Part shown: one piece after another, positions 62,674-64,000 of the stretch
Layout: every line of letters starts with the position of its first letter
Position numbering within the stretch: the stretch's first letter is position 1
DNA from: JBBQWZ01 sp043788745
Lineage (GTDB): Bacteria > Acidobacteriota > Terriglobia > Bryobacterales > Bryobacteraceae
DNA length: 64,000 nucleotides
Direction: 5' to 3'
Assembly: GCA_043788745.1 (NCBI GenBank)
Contig: JAYVTO010000003.1
Coordinates: 1-64,000, forward strand
Made by a program: the position numbers and the translations under genes
The notes under the pieces: model-generated
The model's database searches: none
What the model was told of the DNA's origin: nothing
What the model saw: only the letters and a program-made list of their open reading frames with translations

Positions 62674-64000
62674 ATGAAACTTTCACGATCGACGACTCTG
62701 CGAATCGGCGTTGCCGGCATCCTGACCCTGCCTTTGCTCGCGCAGAACCGCGCGCCGGCAATCGACTCCATTCGCCGCGAAGAACTCCGCGCCGACCTCT
62801 TTTTCCTCGCAAGTGACGCCATGCGCGGCCGCCTTACCGACACCCCGGAGTACAACCTCGCCGCCGAATGGATCTCGTCCCGCTTCGCGCGCCTCGGACT
62901 CCAGAAGCTCGCCGGCGATTCCTACTTCCAACGCTTCGATCTCGTTACCGCCCGGCTCGGCGGAGCGAATCGCCTCGTCCTCGGCACGCCGGATTCCCGC
63001 CGCTCCGTCAAACTCAACGAAGAATACTATCCGCTGAACTTCTCCGTGAATGGCGAAGTGAAGGGCCGCGTCGCCCTCGTGGGCTACGGCATCCAGGCAC
63101 CCGAGCACAACTGGGACGACTACAAAGGACGCGACGTCAAAGGCTCTATCGTCATGGTTTTCGATGGCGACCCGGACGCGAACAATCCGAAGAGCGCCTT
63201 CGATGGCCTGGTCACTTCGGACTACGCCTACGCGCATAGCAAGGCGCTGGCCGCGCAGCAACAGGGTGCGGCCGCGCTGCTCGTCGTCAATCTGCCTCGC
63301 GGAGACGCGGGACGCGGATTCGGCAATTATTGGCCCAAGAACGCGCCTCGCATCGAGCGCTATCAACTCGCCGAAGACGCGGCCAGGATTCGCATTCCCG
63401 TTCTCCAAATTTCGCCCGCAATCGCGGAACACATCCTCGCTGCGCCGCTTGCTGCGTTGCATAAACAAGCCGACGCAGGCAGTGCTCAGGTCTTCGCGAC
63501 ATCCACAATGCCCGTCGAGCTTAGCGCGTCCGTCGCGCGAATCACGGTACCCGATCGTAACCTCGTCGCCAAGATCGAGGGCTCCGATCCCGCACTGAAA
63601 GACGAAGCCGTCATCGTCTCGGCGCACTACGATCACGATGGAGCCGACGGCCCCCGCGTCTTCAATGGCGCGGACGACAACGGTTCGGGCACGGTCGGTG
63701 TACTTGAAATCGCCGAGGCCTACGCCACCGCCGCGCGCGCGGGCCAGCGTCCGAAGCGCACCATCATCTTCGCCATCTGGGGTTCGGAAGAACGCGGACT
63801 GCTTGGGTCCTTGGCCTGGGTCGCGCATCCCCTATGGCCGCTTGAGAAGACCGTAGCCTCGCTCAACATGGATATGATCGGCCGCAACGAAGAGGTTCCC
63901 GAAGGCAGCGGACCGCGCTTCACCGGCCTCAAGCCACAAAGCTCCGCATCCAACGCCAACAGCGTAAACATCATGGGCTATAGCTTCAATCCCGAACTCG
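62674..64000 (+). CDS. exported M28-family zinc metallopeptidase (C-terminus outside window)
   Basis: At least 442 residues from ATG at 62674, open to the end of the window. Signal peptide about 1-23 (TLRIGVAGILTLPLLAQ). ELRADLFFLASDAMRGR at the N-terminus and a PA-like segment (GRVALVGYGIQAPEHNWDDYKG ... AAALLVVNLP) precede the zinc core: VIVSAHYDHDG (His, Asp), FNGADDNGSGTVGVLEIAEA (Asp), IWGSEERGLLGS (Glu pair) and LNMDMIGRN (Asp). Aminopeptidases of this layout act on peptides in the periplasm. The last zinc His is expected beyond the window. Confidence 0.9.
   Translation, partial: MKLSRSTTLRIGVAGILTLPLLAQNRAPAIDSIRREELRADLFFLASDAMRGRLTDTPEYNLAAEWISSRFARLGLQKLAGDSYFQRFDLVTARLGGANRLVLGTPDSRRSVKLNEEYYPLNFSVNGEVKGRVALVGYGIQAPEHNWDDYKGRDVKGSIVMVFDGDPDANNPKSAFDGLVTSDYAYAHSKALAAQQQGAAALLVVNLPRGDAGRGFGNYWPKNAPRIERYQLAEDAARIRIPVLQISPAIAEHILAAPLAALHKQADAGSAQVFATSTMPVELSASVARITVPDRNLVAKIEGSDPALKDEAVIVSAHYDHDGADGPRVFNGADDNGSGTVGVLEIAEAYATAARAGQRPKRTIIFAIWGSEERGLLGSLAWVAHPLWPLEKTVASLNMDMIGRNEEVPEGSGPRFTGLKPQSSASNANSVNIMGYSFNPEL

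Overview
The window looks like chromosomal DNA of an Acidobacteriota bacterium, most likely a Bryobacterales/Solibacter-type lineage. The grounds are high GC with strong GC3 bias (hence long antisense shadow ORFs), an Oar-like TonB receptor with an N-terminal carboxypeptidase-regulatory-like domain, a Ser/Thr kinase fused to a PD40/TolB propeller, several exported PQQ-type beta-propellers, a cytochrome c/copper monooxygenase fusion, DUF3500 and DUF5685 proteins, and many decayed toxin-antitoxin and IS remnants. The lineage is an inference from gene content; there is no rRNA in the window, and I see no tRNA or CRISPR.

Layout. 1-8.2 kb: the end of an MFS transporter, decayed small genes, an ankyrin/propeller pair, an XRE gene beside a decayed toxin, then an operon of two exported beta-propeller proteins. 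8.2-14.8 kb: kinase-PD40 protein, a dead DUF5615-like gene, and a TonB receptor. 15.1-19.5 kb: ArsR regulator with SRPBCC protein, a BNR-repeat protein, a methyltransferase overlapping a subclass B3 metallo-beta-lactamase. 19.5-27.5 kb: ROK kinase, soluble transhydrogenase, esterase, VapBC, exported arginine-deiminase-family protein, cytochrome/copper monooxygenase and a lipoprotein. 27.5-29.5 kb: IS graveyard. 29.5-36 kb: ATP-grasp enzyme, fatty-acid oxidation genes (FadJ-like, FadD) and an APC permease.

36.0-37.1 kb holds the most notable locus: a periplasmic redoxin + DsbD-alpha-like gene whose frame is interrupted only by a TGA that sits exactly at the first redox position (W-TGA-PYC, a UxxC motif), with a short stem-loop just downstream. 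This reads as a selenoprotein gene. 37.2-37.7 kb is a decayed toxin-antitoxin pair. 38.9-46.3 kb is a complete tripartite export operon (TetR, TolC, HlyD, two ABC ATPases, two ABC-2 permeases) like E. coli ybhGFSR/cecR, with the ATPase as two genes. 46.4-48.9 kb: VapBC translationally coupled to a phosphate acetyltransferase, followed by a histone-deacetylase-family enzyme.

49.5-58.6 kb: epimerase and inositol-3-phosphate synthase on the minus strand; divergently, a run of LytTR regulator, esterase, ATP-grasp, YbdK-type carboxylate-amine ligase, M29 aminopeptidase, MNT/HEPN toxin-antitoxin and a second ATP-grasp-like protein. The ligase-rich part looks like an uncharacterised amide or peptide biosynthesis cluster. 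58.6-64 kb: DUF3500 protein, DUF5685 protein with a Cys-rich tail, CbrC-like protein, exported cyclase, and the start of an M28 peptidase that runs off the window.
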